Shown here: positions 36,311 to 45,133 of the stretch, in pieces | Layout of the letters: each line of letters starts with the position of its first letter | Numbering within the stretch: position 1 is the stretch's first letter | NCBI RefSeq assembly: GCF_002080045.1 | Contig: NZ_MUIN01000006.1 | Location: 19,386-83,385, forward strand | Reading direction: 5' to 3' | Length of the DNA stretch: 64,000 nt | Origin: Pseudomonas sp. Bc-h | Lineage (GTDB): Bacteria > Pseudomonadota > Gammaproteobacteria > Pseudomonadales > Pseudomonadaceae | Position numbers and translations under genes: made by a program | The notes under the pieces: generated by a model | Database searches by the model: none | What the model was told of the DNA's origin: nothing | What the model saw: only the letters and a program-made list of their open reading frames with translations

Positions 36311-37918
36311 CTACTTCACCTGGGTGGTGGCGAAGTTATTAGTGGTGAGAGGGCTAATGTGATAACCCTCTACGTTGTTGCGCATTGCAGTGAACATCTT
36401 GGTGTGCGCCATGCTGATCCATGGCTGATCCTGATTGAAGATCGCCTGCGCCTGCTCATAGAGCGCGGCACGTTCGGCCGGGTCGGTTTTTTCCCGTGCC
36501 TGATCGATCAACGTCTGGAACTTCTGATTGCACCAGCGCGCGTAGTTTTCGCCGTTCTTGGCGGCCTCGCAGCTCAGGTTCGGAGTCAGGAAGTTATCAG
36601 GGTCGCCATTGTCGCCTGCCCAGCCTGCCGACACCATGTCGTGTTCGCCGTTTTTGGCGCGTTTGAGCATTTCGCCCCATTCCATGACGCGTATATCTAA
36701 CTTAATGCCGACTTTCGCCAAATCCGCTTGCATCATTTGTGCCCCAAGCATCGGGTTCGGATTGGTCGGGCCGCCGCCATTGCGCGTGAACAGGGTCAGA
36801 ACGGTGCCTTCGGGAACCCCGGCCTCCTTGAGCAAGGCACGTGCCTTGTCCAGGTCGTGCGCCGGGTTTTTCAGGTCTTTGTTGTAGCCCAGCAGAGTGT
36901 CCGGGTACGGGTTGACGCCGACGGTGGCGTTGCCTTTGCCAAACAGCGCATTCACATAGGCTTCTTTATCGAAGGCGATGTCGATCGCTTTGCGCACGCG
37001 CACATCGCTCATGTACTTATGAGTCGTGTTCATCGCGATGTAAGCCGTGGTCATGGCATTCAGCTCGTCGACCTTGAGCGCCGGATCCTTTTTGATGCTC
37101 GGGATGTCGTCAGGCTTTGGATACAGCGCGATCTGGCACTCGTTGGCCTTGAGCTTTTGCAGACGCACGTTGTTGTCGGTGGCAATGGCCAGGATCAGCG
37201 TGTCAGCCGGTGGTTTGCCGCGGAAGTAGTCCGGGTTGGCCTTGAAGCGGACCTGAGCGTCCTTGGCGTACCGCTGGAAAACGAACGGCCCGGTGCCGAT
37301 CGGCTTGCTGTTCAGGTCGTCGGTCTTGTTGGCCTTGAGCAGTTGATCGGCGTATTCAGCCGAGTAGACCGAGGCGAACGCCATGGCCACATCGGCCAGG
37401 AACGGGGCTTCGCGGCGGGTCAGGGTGAATTTGACCGTATTGTCGTCAACCTTCTCGACGCTTTTCAGCAGTTCCTTGAAGCCCATGCTCTCGAAGTAGG
37501 GGAAGCCGACCGTTGATTGCTTGTGCCACGGATGGTTGGGGTCCAGTTGACGCTGGAAGCTCCAGACCACGTCGTCGGCATTCATGTCGCGCGTCGGCTT
37601 GAAGTAATCGGTGGTGTGGAACTTGATGCCTTTGCGCAGGTGAAACGTGTAATTGAGGCCGTCTTCACTGATTTCCCACGACTCCGCCAGAGCGGGTTCG
37701 ATGTCAGTGGTGCCGGGCTTGAAGTCCACCAGACGGTTGTAAATGGTTTCCGCTGCCGCATCGGCAGTGACGGCGGTGGTGTACAGCGCCGTGTCGAACC
37801 CTTCCGGGCTGGCTTCGGTGCAGACCACCAGAGGTTTGGCCGAAACGCCGAGCGCGACGCTGAACAGCGCCAGTGCGACCGCGTTGCGCAATGTTGCGAG
37901 TTTGAATGTCGATTTCAA
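36311..37918 (-). CDS. dppA: Dipeptide-binding protein of the DppBCDF transporter (nearest to the permease)
   Basis: Periplasmic SBP_bac_5 protein, about 535 residues. The best start is TTG at 37918: GGAGGG lies seven bases upstream and the product then begins with a clean signal peptide (KSTFKLATLRNAVALALFSVALGVSA). ATGs further up (37948, 37972) have no ribosome site. Features of the family: CTEASPEGFDTALYTT, YNRLVDFKPGTTDIEPALAESWE, GTGPFVF, and AGWAGDNGDPDNFL. It is the most divergent of the four binding proteins here. Confidence 0.9.
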   Translation of the reverse strand: MKSTFKLATLRNAVALALFSVALGVSAKPLVVCTEASPEGFDTALYTTAVTADAAAETIYNRLVDFKPGTTDIEPALAESWEISEDGLNYTFHLRKGIKFHTTDYFKPTRDMNADDVVWSFQRQLDPNHPWHKQSTVGFPYFESMGFKELLKSVEKVDDNTVKFTLTRREAPFLADVAMAFASVYSAEYADQLLKANKTDDLNSKPIGTGPFVFQRYAKDAQVRFKANPDYFRGKPPADTLILAIATDNNVRLQKLKANECQIALYPKPDDIPSIKKDPALKVDELNAMTTAYIAMNTTHKYMSDVRVRKAIDIAFDKEAYVNALFGKGNATVGVNPYPDTLLGYNKDLKNPAHDLDKARALLKEAGVPEGTVLTLFTRNGGGPTNPNPMLGAQMMQADLAKVGIKLDIRVMEWGEMLKRAKNGEHDMVSAGWAGDNGDPDNFLTPNLSCEAAKNGENYARWCNQKFQTLIDQAREKTDPAERAALYEQAQAIFNQDQPWISMAHTKMFTAMRNNVEGYHISPLTTNNFATTQVK

Positions 37919-38005
37919 GTAAACGCCCTCCGCAAGTGATGAAGCCATGAGTGAGTGGGTGATTCGGGCCAATAAGTTCTGGCCCGAACCCCACCGGTTT
38001 GGTGA

Positions 38006-39388
38006 TTACAGAATGTTGAACGGGATGGTGGTAACCAGACGGAACTCGTTGATGTTGCCGTCAGCCTGATTGGCGCTCGCACGGTGCGTGGTGTAGGTGC
38101 CGCGCATGGTCGAGGCCTTCAGCGGGCCGGACTGCATGGTGTACGAAGCACCGACGCCGTATTCGTAGTGGGTTTCGCCGTCCATGCCGCGAACGTCATA
38201 GGCCGTGCCCTTGTAGTGGGTACCGTCGATGTCGAAGCCGCGCGCCTGGTAAACGTTGAACTTCAGGCCAGGTACGCCGTAGTCGGCCATGTTCAGCAGG
38301 TAGCTCAGCTGTACCGATTTTTCGTTCGGTCCGTTGAAGTCCGAGAGCAGGGAGTTGGCCAGGAAGATGGCGTTGCTGTCGTGCACGTAGTCGAAGTAGG
38401 TGTCACCCTCGACTTCCTGATAGGCAATGCTGAAGCTGTGGGCCTTGTGGGTGGCGGTCAACGACAGGGAATAGGTGTCGTTGTCGATCGGGCCCATCTT
38501 CTTCTGACCGGAATCCTTGGTCTTGTAGTAGTTCAGGTTGGTGCTCAGGCCCAGCACGTCGGTGTCGCCCATCTCGTGCAGGAAAGAGAAGTAATACTGG
38601 TGCCAGAAGTCCTGGACGTTGGACGCATAAAAGCTGGTGGTCAGGCTCTTGAACGGCTTGTAGTCCACACCGGCCATGTCGACATGATCGGACTCGATGT
38701 TGGCGTTGGCGGTGTACTCGGAGCGGAACTTGGTCAGGCTCTGCTCTGAGCGCGGCGAAACACGGTCGAAGGTGCCAGCGGTGAACGACAGGTTGTTGAA
38801 TTCTTCGCTGAGGATGCTCACACCCTCGAAGCTCGATGGCAGAGCACGGTTGCCGATGTAAGCCAGTACCGGCGTATTCAGCGACTGACGGCCAGCGGTC
38901 AGGGTGGTGTTGGAGATGCGTGCCTTGACGTTCGCCAGGCCCATCTTGCTCCATTGGCCAACCGCGTCGCCGTTGTTCTTGGTCAGCGTGCGGTTGGCGC
39001 CGCCCATCAGGTCGTCTTTGTCACGGTCCAGCGCGACGGCGTTGTAGACCGCCATCTGGGTGGCGAAACCGACGGTGCCCTGGGTGAAACCCGAGCTGTA
39101 GTCGACGATGGTGCCCTGTACCCAGTTGATACGGCGCGGGTCACGGTCAACGACCACACCGTTTTCGCTGCGGCTGAAGGTGCCGCCACGACGCAACAGT
39201 TCATTGGCATACCAGTTCCTGGTCGAACCGGTCAGTTTCGAATCCTCCAGAAAGCCTTTGGCTTCGCTCTGGGCTTTGGTTGACGCCAGTTCAGTCGGCA
39301 CGAAGTCCTGACTGGTTGGCTCTGCCTGGGCCGCCACGCTCACTGCGAGCAGGGACAAGGCGAATACAGCGGTGCTGGCTTTTTTCAC
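38006..39388 (-). CDS. opdP: OprD-family porin, dipeptide channel
   Basis: Outer-membrane porin of 460 residues with signal peptide MKKASTAVFALSLLAVSVAAQA, an N-terminal SQDFVPTELASTKAQSEAKGFLEDSKLTG motif typical of OprD/OpdP proteins, a beta-barrel and a terminal segment ending PFNIL. Embedded between binding-protein genes of the dpp cluster, as in P. aeruginosa, so glycine-dipeptide uptake is the expected role. GTG start with GGAG nine bases upstream. Confidence 0.9.
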   Translation of the reverse strand: MKKASTAVFALSLLAVSVAAQAEPTSQDFVPTELASTKAQSEAKGFLEDSKLTGSTRNWYANELLRRGGTFSRSENGVVVDRDPRRINWVQGTIVDYSSGFTQGTVGFATQMAVYNAVALDRDKDDLMGGANRTLTKNNGDAVGQWSKMGLANVKARISNTTLTAGRQSLNTPVLAYIGNRALPSSFEGVSILSEEFNNLSFTAGTFDRVSPRSEQSLTKFRSEYTANANIESDHVDMAGVDYKPFKSLTTSFYASNVQDFWHQYYFSFLHEMGDTDVLGLSTNLNYYKTKDSGQKKMGPIDNDTYSLSLTATHKAHSFSIAYQEVEGDTYFDYVHDSNAIFLANSLLSDFNGPNEKSVQLSYLLNMADYGVPGLKFNVYQARGFDIDGTHYKGTAYDVRGMDGETHYEYGVGASYTMQSGPLKASTMRGTYTTHRASANQADGNINEFRLVTTIPFNIL

Positions 39389-39543
39389 GTTTTGAAGCTC
39401 CCGATTACTGCTTTTATAGAGGCCGGCTTTTATGAATTAGCCGGCTTTGGTGGTGCGGCCTTGTGGGCCTTTTTTGCTCGATTGCGCGGATTGCGGATAA
39501 AGCGGTGCCAAAGACGAAAATCGCCTGCGGCACGGTGGTACGG

Positions 39544-41145
39544 TTATTCGGCGATGGTCACGCCTGAGAAGTTGTTGCGGCCGAAAGGGCTCACCTGGAA
39601 ACCCTCGACCTCAGCCCGCAGCGGCTGACTGACCGTGGAGTGAGCGATCGGTGTGATCGGCACTTGTTCCTTCAAGTAGTGCTGAGCTTTCTGGTACAGA
39701 TCGATGCGTTGATTCTTGTCAGCGGTGGCGACGGCGGCCTTGACCAGCGCGTCGTATCTCTCGTCGCACCACATCGAGTAGTTGTTGCCGCCAATGGACG
39801 CGCAGCTGTAGAGCGTGCCGAGCCAGTTGTCCGGGTCCCCGTTGTCACCGGTCCAGCCGATCAGCGAAATGTCGTGCTCGCCGTTCTTGCTGCGCTTGAG
39901 GTACTCGCCCCATTCATAGCTGACGATTCGCGTCTTGATGCCGACCTTGGCCCAGTCAGCCTGAAGCATCTGCGCCATCAGCTTGGCGTTGGGGTTGTAG
40001 GGGCGTTGCACCGGCATGGCCCAGAGTGTCAGTTCGGTGCCTTCTTTCACGCCCGCCGCGCGCAGCAGCTCCTTGGCCTTTTCAGGGTTGTAAGGTGCGT
40101 CCTTCACCGATTCGTCGTAGCCCCATTGAGTCGGGGGCATGGCGTTCTGCGCCAGTTGGCCCGCGCCCTGATACACGGCCTTGATGATCTCCGGCTTGTT
40201 CACTGCCATGTCCAGCGCCTGACGAACCTGCAGGTTGTCGAGCGGCGCATGACGCACGTTGTAAGAGATGTAACCGAGGTTGAACCCCGGCTTCTCGATG
40301 ACCTTGAGCTGTTTGTCGGCCTTCAGCGCTTCCACATCCGCAGGACGCGGATTGAAGGTGACCTGACACTCGTTCTTCTTGAGTTTCTGCACGCGCACCG
40401 ATGCGTCGGTGTTGATCGCAAAAATCAGTAGATCGATCTTTACCCGGCCCGGATCCCAGAACTGCTTGTTGGCGATATAACGAATCTGCGAGTCTTTCTG
40501 GTAGCGCTGAAATACAAAAGGTCCGGTACCAATCGGCGATTGGTTTATATCGCGAACATCACCCGATGCCATCAGTTTGTCAGCATATTCTGCAGACAGA
40601 ATGGACGCGAAGTTCATCGCTATATTCTGAATGAATGCCGCGTCCACTTTATTCAGTGAAAACACAACTGTCATAGGTCCGGTCTTTTCAACCGACTTCA
40701 GATTCTTGTCCAGGCCCATGCTGGTGAAGTACGGGAACTCGGTGGGATAAGCGACGCGGAACGGATGGTCTTTGTGCAACATGCGATTGAAGGTGAACAG
40801 CACATCATCGGCATTGAAGTCGCGGCTCGGAGTGAACATCTTGTTGCTGTGAAACTTCACCCCTTCGCGCAGATGAAAGGTATAGGTCAGCCCGTCTTCC
40901 GAAACATCCCAACTCGTCGCCAACGCAGGTACGACGCTGGTCTGGCCGCGCTCGAACTCGGCGAGTCGGTTGTAGATCGGCTCTGCGGCATCGTTGTCGG
41001 TGCCTGAGGTGTACTGGCCGATATCGAAACCAGCAGGGCTGCCCTCAGAGCAGAACACCAGACTTTTGCTAGCCGCATTTGCGACAGGCAGAACAGCCAA
41101 CAACCCTGCGGTCAACAGTGATGGCACAACAATATTTTTACGCAT
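39544..41145 (-). CDS. dppA: Dipeptide-binding protein, second paralogue
   Basis: 533 residues, signal peptide MRKNIVVPSLLTAGLLAVLPVANA, then SKSLVFCSEGSPAGFDIGQYTSGTDNDAAEPIYNRL. AAGGA precedes the ATG at 41145; the open frame further up is not supported by a ribosome site. GTGPFVFQRYQKDSQIRY and IGWTGDNGDPDNWLG mark the peptide-binding clefts. Upstream 220 bp are A+T-rich, so it may have its own promoter. Confidence 0.93.
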   Translation of the reverse strand: MRKNIVVPSLLTAGLLAVLPVANAASKSLVFCSEGSPAGFDIGQYTSGTDNDAAEPIYNRLAEFERGQTSVVPALATSWDVSEDGLTYTFHLREGVKFHSNKMFTPSRDFNADDVLFTFNRMLHKDHPFRVAYPTEFPYFTSMGLDKNLKSVEKTGPMTVVFSLNKVDAAFIQNIAMNFASILSAEYADKLMASGDVRDINQSPIGTGPFVFQRYQKDSQIRYIANKQFWDPGRVKIDLLIFAINTDASVRVQKLKKNECQVTFNPRPADVEALKADKQLKVIEKPGFNLGYISYNVRHAPLDNLQVRQALDMAVNKPEIIKAVYQGAGQLAQNAMPPTQWGYDESVKDAPYNPEKAKELLRAAGVKEGTELTLWAMPVQRPYNPNAKLMAQMLQADWAKVGIKTRIVSYEWGEYLKRSKNGEHDISLIGWTGDNGDPDNWLGTLYSCASIGGNNYSMWCDERYDALVKAAVATADKNQRIDLYQKAQHYLKEQVPITPIAHSTVSQPLRAEVEGFQVSPFGRNNFSGVTIAE

Positions 41146-41433
41146 GACAATCCTTATCGTCTTAGAAGCGAATGACCTGCAATAGCCGGAAAACCACCGC
41201 AATCGTTTGCGCAAATGGCTTTTCAGCGGCGAGGAAACACCCGGCCGACAGATAGATAGCAAGTATCAATTGCGGGCATCCGAGACGGTATGCCGGTCGC
41301 GCCGCACAGTAAATACTTCAGGCTTCTTAAATAGTTGTAGGAAAAATATATATCGTTAGTAGGCAAATTCTTAGCGTTTGAAATTACGCGTCTAACGATA
41401 TTCATTTTCGTTCATGAATCACGCACACAACAA

Positions 41434-41467
41434 CACGGTCGCGCTATCCGAAGATAACGCGACCGTG
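41434..41467. promoter_or_regulatory. Strong hairpin between two dppA paralogues
   Basis: Ten-base-pair stem CACGGTCGCG/CGCGACCGTG, one mismatch, then TATC/GATA around a CGAA loop, so 14 pairs in all with a stable tetraloop. It lies 16 bases past the stop of the upstream gene. Not followed by a T-run on either strand, so its role could be mRNA protection or weak termination. Confidence 0.7.
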
Positions 41468-41483
41468 CAGTCATTTAGAGGTA

Positions 41484-43112
41484 TTACTTACCGCTGACGC
41501 TCACACCGTAGAACGAGTTCAGACCGAATGGGCTGATCTTGAAGTCCTGAACTTCCTTGCGCATCGGCTGGTAGACAGTCGAGTGGGCGATTGGAGTCAT
41601 TGGAACCGCGTCTTTGAGCAAGTGCTGAGCCTGTTTGTACAGCTCGGTGCGCTTGGCCTGGTCGGTGGTTTCCTTGGCCTGATGGATCAGGGTGTCGAAC
41701 GGCTTGTCGCACCACTTGGCGAAGTTGTTGCCGTTGACCGCGTCGCAGCCAAACAGCGTGCCCAGCCAGTTGTCCGGGTCACCGTTGTCGCCGCTCCAGC
41801 CAATCAGCATCGCGCCGTTTTCACCTGCCTTGGCACGCTTGATGTACTCGCCCCACTCGTAGGAAACGATCTTGGCGTTGATGCCAATCTTCTTCCAGTC
41901 GTTCTGGAGCATCTCGGCCATCAGCTTGGCGTTCGGGTTGTACGGACGCTGAACCGGCATCGCCCACAGGGTGATTTCAGTGCCCTCGGCCACGCCTGCC
42001 TTTTTCAGCAGTTCCTTGGCCTTGGCGACGTCGTACGGCGCATCCTTGATGGTGGTGTCGTAGGACCATTGGGTCGGCGGCATGGCGTTGACGGCCAGTT
42101 GGCCTGCGCCCTGATACACCGCGTCGATGATGGCTTTCTTGTCGACAGCCATGTCCAGCGCCTGACGAACTTCCAGTTTGGCCAGCGGGTTAGGCTTGCT
42201 GTCGCCCTTGATGGTCGGCATCACGTTGTAGGCGATGTAACCCAGGTTGAAGCCGGCCTGATCAGGCATCTTCAGCGCAGGGTCGGCCTTCAGTGGTGCG
42301 AGGTCTGCAGGACGTGGGTAGGCAGTGATCTGGCACTCGCCTTTCTTCAGCTTCTGAGCACGAACCGAAGCGTCAGTGGTGATGGCGAAAATCAGGTTAT
42401 CGACTTTGACGTCTTCAGGCTTCCAGTAATCCTTGTTTCCGGTGAAACGGATATTGGAGTCTTTCTGGTAGCTCTTGAACACGAACGGACCAGTGCCGAT
42501 CGGCTTCTGGTTGATGTCTTCGGCTTTACCTTCCTTGAGCAGTTGAGCTGCGTATTCAGCGGACTGAATGGACGCGAAACTCATTGCCAGGTTCTGGATG
42601 AACGCAGCGTCGACGGTGCCGAGGGTCATTTTGACGGTGTGATCGTCAACCTTCTCGATCTTGGTGATGTTGGTGTCCATCGCCATGTCGGTGAAGTACG
42701 GGAATTCGGTCGGGTACGCCTTACGGAACGGGTCGTCCTTGTTGATCATGCGGTTGAACGTGAACAGCACGTCATCGGCATTGAAGGTCCGCGTCGGTTT
42801 GAAGTACGGCGTGGTGTGGAACTTGACACCTTCACGCAGGTGGAAGGTGTAGGTCAGGCCGTCCGGGGAGACGTCCCAGCTGGTGGCCAAGCCTGGAATT
42901 ACGGCGGTGCCGCCACGTTCGAACTGGCTCAGACGGTTGAAAACAGTCTCGGCCGAAGCGTCGAAGTCGGTGCCGGTGGTGTATTGACCTGGGTCGAAAC
43001 CAGCGGGGCTGCCTTCGGAGCAGAACACCAGGTTCGATGCTGCTTGAGCGAAGGGAGCGCTGGCGATCAAACCTGCGCCGAGAAGAAACGGAATGACCGC
43101 TTTTTTGAGCAT
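41484..43112 (-). CDS. dppA: Dipeptide-binding protein, third paralogue
   Basis: 542 residues, signal peptide MLKKAVIPFLLGAGLIASAPFAQA, mature start SNLVFCSEGSPAGFDPGQYTTGTDFDASAETVFNRL. GAGG precedes the ATG at 43112. IGWSGDNGDPDNWLG and GTGPFVFKSYQKDSNIRF are conserved with its neighbours. Closest to the fourth paralogue, suggesting local duplication. 284 bases separate it from the gene upstream. Confidence 0.94.
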   Translation of the reverse strand: MLKKAVIPFLLGAGLIASAPFAQAASNLVFCSEGSPAGFDPGQYTTGTDFDASAETVFNRLSQFERGGTAVIPGLATSWDVSPDGLTYTFHLREGVKFHTTPYFKPTRTFNADDVLFTFNRMINKDDPFRKAYPTEFPYFTDMAMDTNITKIEKVDDHTVKMTLGTVDAAFIQNLAMSFASIQSAEYAAQLLKEGKAEDINQKPIGTGPFVFKSYQKDSNIRFTGNKDYWKPEDVKVDNLIFAITTDASVRAQKLKKGECQITAYPRPADLAPLKADPALKMPDQAGFNLGYIAYNVMPTIKGDSKPNPLAKLEVRQALDMAVDKKAIIDAVYQGAGQLAVNAMPPTQWSYDTTIKDAPYDVAKAKELLKKAGVAEGTEITLWAMPVQRPYNPNAKLMAEMLQNDWKKIGINAKIVSYEWGEYIKRAKAGENGAMLIGWSGDNGDPDNWLGTLFGCDAVNGNNFAKWCDKPFDTLIHQAKETTDQAKRTELYKQAQHLLKDAVPMTPIAHSTVYQPMRKEVQDFKISPFGLNSFYGVSVSGK

Positions 43113-43396
43113 GGTGGCCTCAGTTGTTGTCATTTTTTAATTGAGGGTACGACCTTGTGGGTCGGTCCCGCGGATACTTATGCAGGCGCCATACCCAAAG
43201 CAAGATGCTGGCGCCAATCAAGTGTCAAAGAGTGGCACGAACGTACACGAATGTCGCAAAACTATAATTTTTGACGCGGTTGAACGTTTGCGTGTCGCAT
43301 AACGGTATCTTTGTGGCACCAATCTGGTGCGTCGCGACGTTGCGAATGCACCCGACTGAGCCACAAGTGTTACTTGACTGTTGTTTTTTTGTGGGG

Positions 43397-45004
43397 CTAC
43401 CTGGCGAGGCTCACGCCATAAAAGGGTGTCAGGCCAAACGGGCTGAGTTTGAAGTCCTGTACCTCCTTGCGCATGGGTTGGAATACCTTGGAGTTGGCAA
43501 TCGGCGTGATCGGCACGTCGTTTTTCAGGATGTTCTGAGCTTGCTGATACAACTTGATGCGTTCGTCACGATCAGCCGTCAGCTTTGCATGGGTCACCAG
43601 TTTGTCGTAGCCGGTATTGCACCATTTGGCGTAGTTGCTGCCATTGACCGCAGCACAGCTGTAGAGCACGCCGAGCCAGTTGTCCGGGTCGCCGTTGTCG
43701 CCTGTCCAGCCATAGATCATCACATCGTGCTCGCCCGCTTTGGCGCGCTTGATGTACTCGCCCCATTCATAACTGACGATATTGGCCTTGATGCCGATCT
43801 TCGCCCAATCGGACTGAATCATCTGCGCCGACATTCGCGCATTCGGGTTGGAAGCGCGCTGCACGGTCATGGCCCACAGATTGATCTGGGTACCTTCCTT
43901 TACGCCGGCTTCTTTGAGCAGCTGTTTCGCTTTCTCCGGGTCATGAGGTGCGTCCTTGATGTTCGGGTCATAACTCCACTGCGCAGGAGGCAGGGCGTTC
44001 TGCGCCAGCTGGCCAGCGCCCTGGTACACCGCCTTGATGATGGCCGGTTTGTCGATGGCCATGTCCAGCGCCTGACGCACCTTGAGCTGGTCCAGCGGCG
44101 GATGGGTGACGTTGTAGGCCAGGAAGCCCAGGTTGAAACCGGCCTGGCTCAGCACCTTCAGATTCGGGTCCTTCTGCGCTTCTTCGATGTCCTGCGGGCG
44201 TGGATAGCCGCTGACCTGACATTCACCTGTCTTGAGCTTCTGCAGGCGAGTGGCAGAGTCGGTGTTGATCGAGAAGATCAGGTTGTCGAGCTTCACGTCC
44301 TCCGGTTTCCAGTAGTCTTTGTTGCCGACGTAACGGATCTGCGCGTCCTTCTGATAACGCTTGAACACGAAAGGCCCGGTGCCGATGGGCTTCTGATTGA
44401 TGTCGCCTGCCTTGCCTTCCTTGAGCAATTGAGCTGCATATTCGGCAGACTGGATCGATGCGAAGCTCATCGCCAGGTTCTGGATGAATGCCGCATCGAT
44501 GTTGTTCAGGTGAAAGCGAACCGTTTGGTCGTCCACCTTCTCGACCTGCTTGATGGTGGTGTTCATGCCCATGTCGGTGAAGTAGGGCGACTCGGAGGGG
44601 TAGGCCTTGCGAAACGGGTCGTCAGCGTTGAGCAGCCGGTTGAAGGTGAACAGAACGTCGTCGGCGTTGAAATCGCGCGTCGGCCTAAAGTAATCGGTGG
44701 TGTGGAATTTCACACTCGGACGCAGGTGAAAGGTGTAGGTCAGACCGTCGTCGGACACTTCCCACTTTGTCGCCAGGCCCGGCTCCACTTCGGTGCCGCC
44801 CCGCTTGAACTGGGTCAGCCGGTTGAAGACGGTTTCCGCTGATGCGTCGAATTCGGTGCCGCTGGTGTACTGACTGGGGTCGAAGCCCGCAGGGCTGGCT
44901 TCGGAGCAATAGACGAGCGTACGAGAATCGCTGGCTGCCTGGGCGAGAGGCGCACAGGCCAACAAGGCGGCTGTCAGCATGAGAGGGCGAAACGTTCTTT
45001 CCAT
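43397..45004 (-). CDS. dppA: Dipeptide-binding protein, fourth paralogue (first in transcription order)
   Basis: 535 residues, signal peptide MERTFRPLMLTAALLACAPLAQA, then RTLVYCSEASPAGFDPSQYTSGTEFDASAETVFNRL. GAGG lies five bases before the ATG at 45004. YGWTGDNGDPDNWLG and GTGPFVFKRYQKDAQIRY match the others. Four binding proteins for one membrane complex would widen the range of peptides taken up. Confidence 0.94.
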   Translation of the reverse strand: MERTFRPLMLTAALLACAPLAQAASDSRTLVYCSEASPAGFDPSQYTSGTEFDASAETVFNRLTQFKRGGTEVEPGLATKWEVSDDGLTYTFHLRPSVKFHTTDYFRPTRDFNADDVLFTFNRLLNADDPFRKAYPSESPYFTDMGMNTTIKQVEKVDDQTVRFHLNNIDAAFIQNLAMSFASIQSAEYAAQLLKEGKAGDINQKPIGTGPFVFKRYQKDAQIRYVGNKDYWKPEDVKLDNLIFSINTDSATRLQKLKTGECQVSGYPRPQDIEEAQKDPNLKVLSQAGFNLGFLAYNVTHPPLDQLKVRQALDMAIDKPAIIKAVYQGAGQLAQNALPPAQWSYDPNIKDAPHDPEKAKQLLKEAGVKEGTQINLWAMTVQRASNPNARMSAQMIQSDWAKIGIKANIVSYEWGEYIKRAKAGEHDVMIYGWTGDNGDPDNWLGVLYSCAAVNGSNYAKWCNTGYDKLVTHAKLTADRDERIKLYQQAQNILKNDVPITPIANSKVFQPMRKEVQDFKLSPFGLTPFYGVSLAR

Positions 45005-45133
45005 GAGAGCCTCGAAAAGCGCGGCAACGCGCTGTCTGGTGATCGGCAAGCGAACAGATAGACAGCGAAGAATGCCGCACTGCCTGGATTTTCTACAAGG
45101 CTCCAGGTTCTTCGGAGTTGAGGCAGGAGTTCG

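Noticed and set aside
41583..43274. Plus-strand open frame of 563 codons opposite another dppA gene
   Set aside because: Same antisense shadow effect; no ribosome site or recognisable domain.
43271..44842. Long plus-strand open frame of 523 codons opposite a dppA gene
   Set aside because: It mirrors the codon phase of a clear binding-protein gene with signal peptide and ribosome site; the translation is rich in Val, Arg and His as expected for an antisense shadow in high-G+C DNA.
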